From positions 138,836,786-138,900,785 of the forward strand of contig OX104127.1 in the NCBI GenBank assembly GCA_944470555.2: DNA of 64,000 nt. Direction: 5' to 3'. Positions within the stretch are counted from its first letter, which is position 1. The stretch is not shown here. The text below holds more notes on this DNA, generated by a model. It was not told the origin of the DNA. It saw only the letters and a list, made by a program, of their open reading frames with translations, and searched no databases. Source of the stretch: Heterobilharzia americana. Taxonomy: Eukaryota; Platyhelminthes; Trematoda; Strigeidida; Schistosomatidae.

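Noticed and set aside
1..64000. CRISPR array, operon or prophage
   Set aside because: Introns with GT-AG ends, LINE and Penelope elements show an animal genome; no regularly spaced direct repeats are seen.

Overview
The window is a piece of a flatworm genome, most probably a schistosome or close digenean relative. It is AT-rich, carries small exons in large introns, and is full of repeats that recall schistosomes: tRNA-headed SINEs with hammerhead-ribozyme cores (Sm-alpha-like), Penelope-like elements, RTE- and CR1-type LINEs and long (TA)n tracts. I cannot name the species from sequence alone.

Only one host gene is supported: talin, on the minus strand, filling the whole window. Twenty exons were read by hand from consensus splice sites (on the + strand each is preceded by AC and followed by CT). 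They join without any frame break into about 1,560 codons. The first (63871-64000) is cut by the window edge and lies in the linker after the FERM head. The last (105-251) aligns near the end of rod domain R9 by comparison with vertebrate talin-1 from memory. The FERM head, R10-R13, the dimerisation helix, promoter and UTRs lie outside. Coding sequence is about 7% of the window.

Layout from right to left (5' to 3' of talin): 64.0-54.9 kb, linker and early rod exons, with a CR1-type fragment, two LINE 3' ends and (TA)n repeats in the introns. 54.9-45.7 kb, two exons between RTE- and LINE-type copies and three SINEs. 45.7-32.7 kb, six exons including the 630-bp exon, with a head-to-head pair of Penelope-like 3' ends at 39.3-40.8 kb. 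32.7-19.9 kb, four exons, palindromic elements, an LTR-like block and LINE copies. 19.9-10.7 kb, one 9.2-kb intron packed with three LINEs. 10.7-0.1 kb, five exons with SINEs and a Penelope fragment.

No second cellular gene, no true tRNA or rRNA gene, no CRISPR and no bacterial-type feature was found. The most interesting content is the collection of about 19 SINE copies in two sequence classes, both carrying a hammerhead motif, nearly all decayed in the catalytic core. Next are the palindromic structures: the Penelope pair, the tRNA-like foldback repeats, the MITE-like cluster at 31.9-32.6 kb and a 1.27-kb inverted RTE pair.
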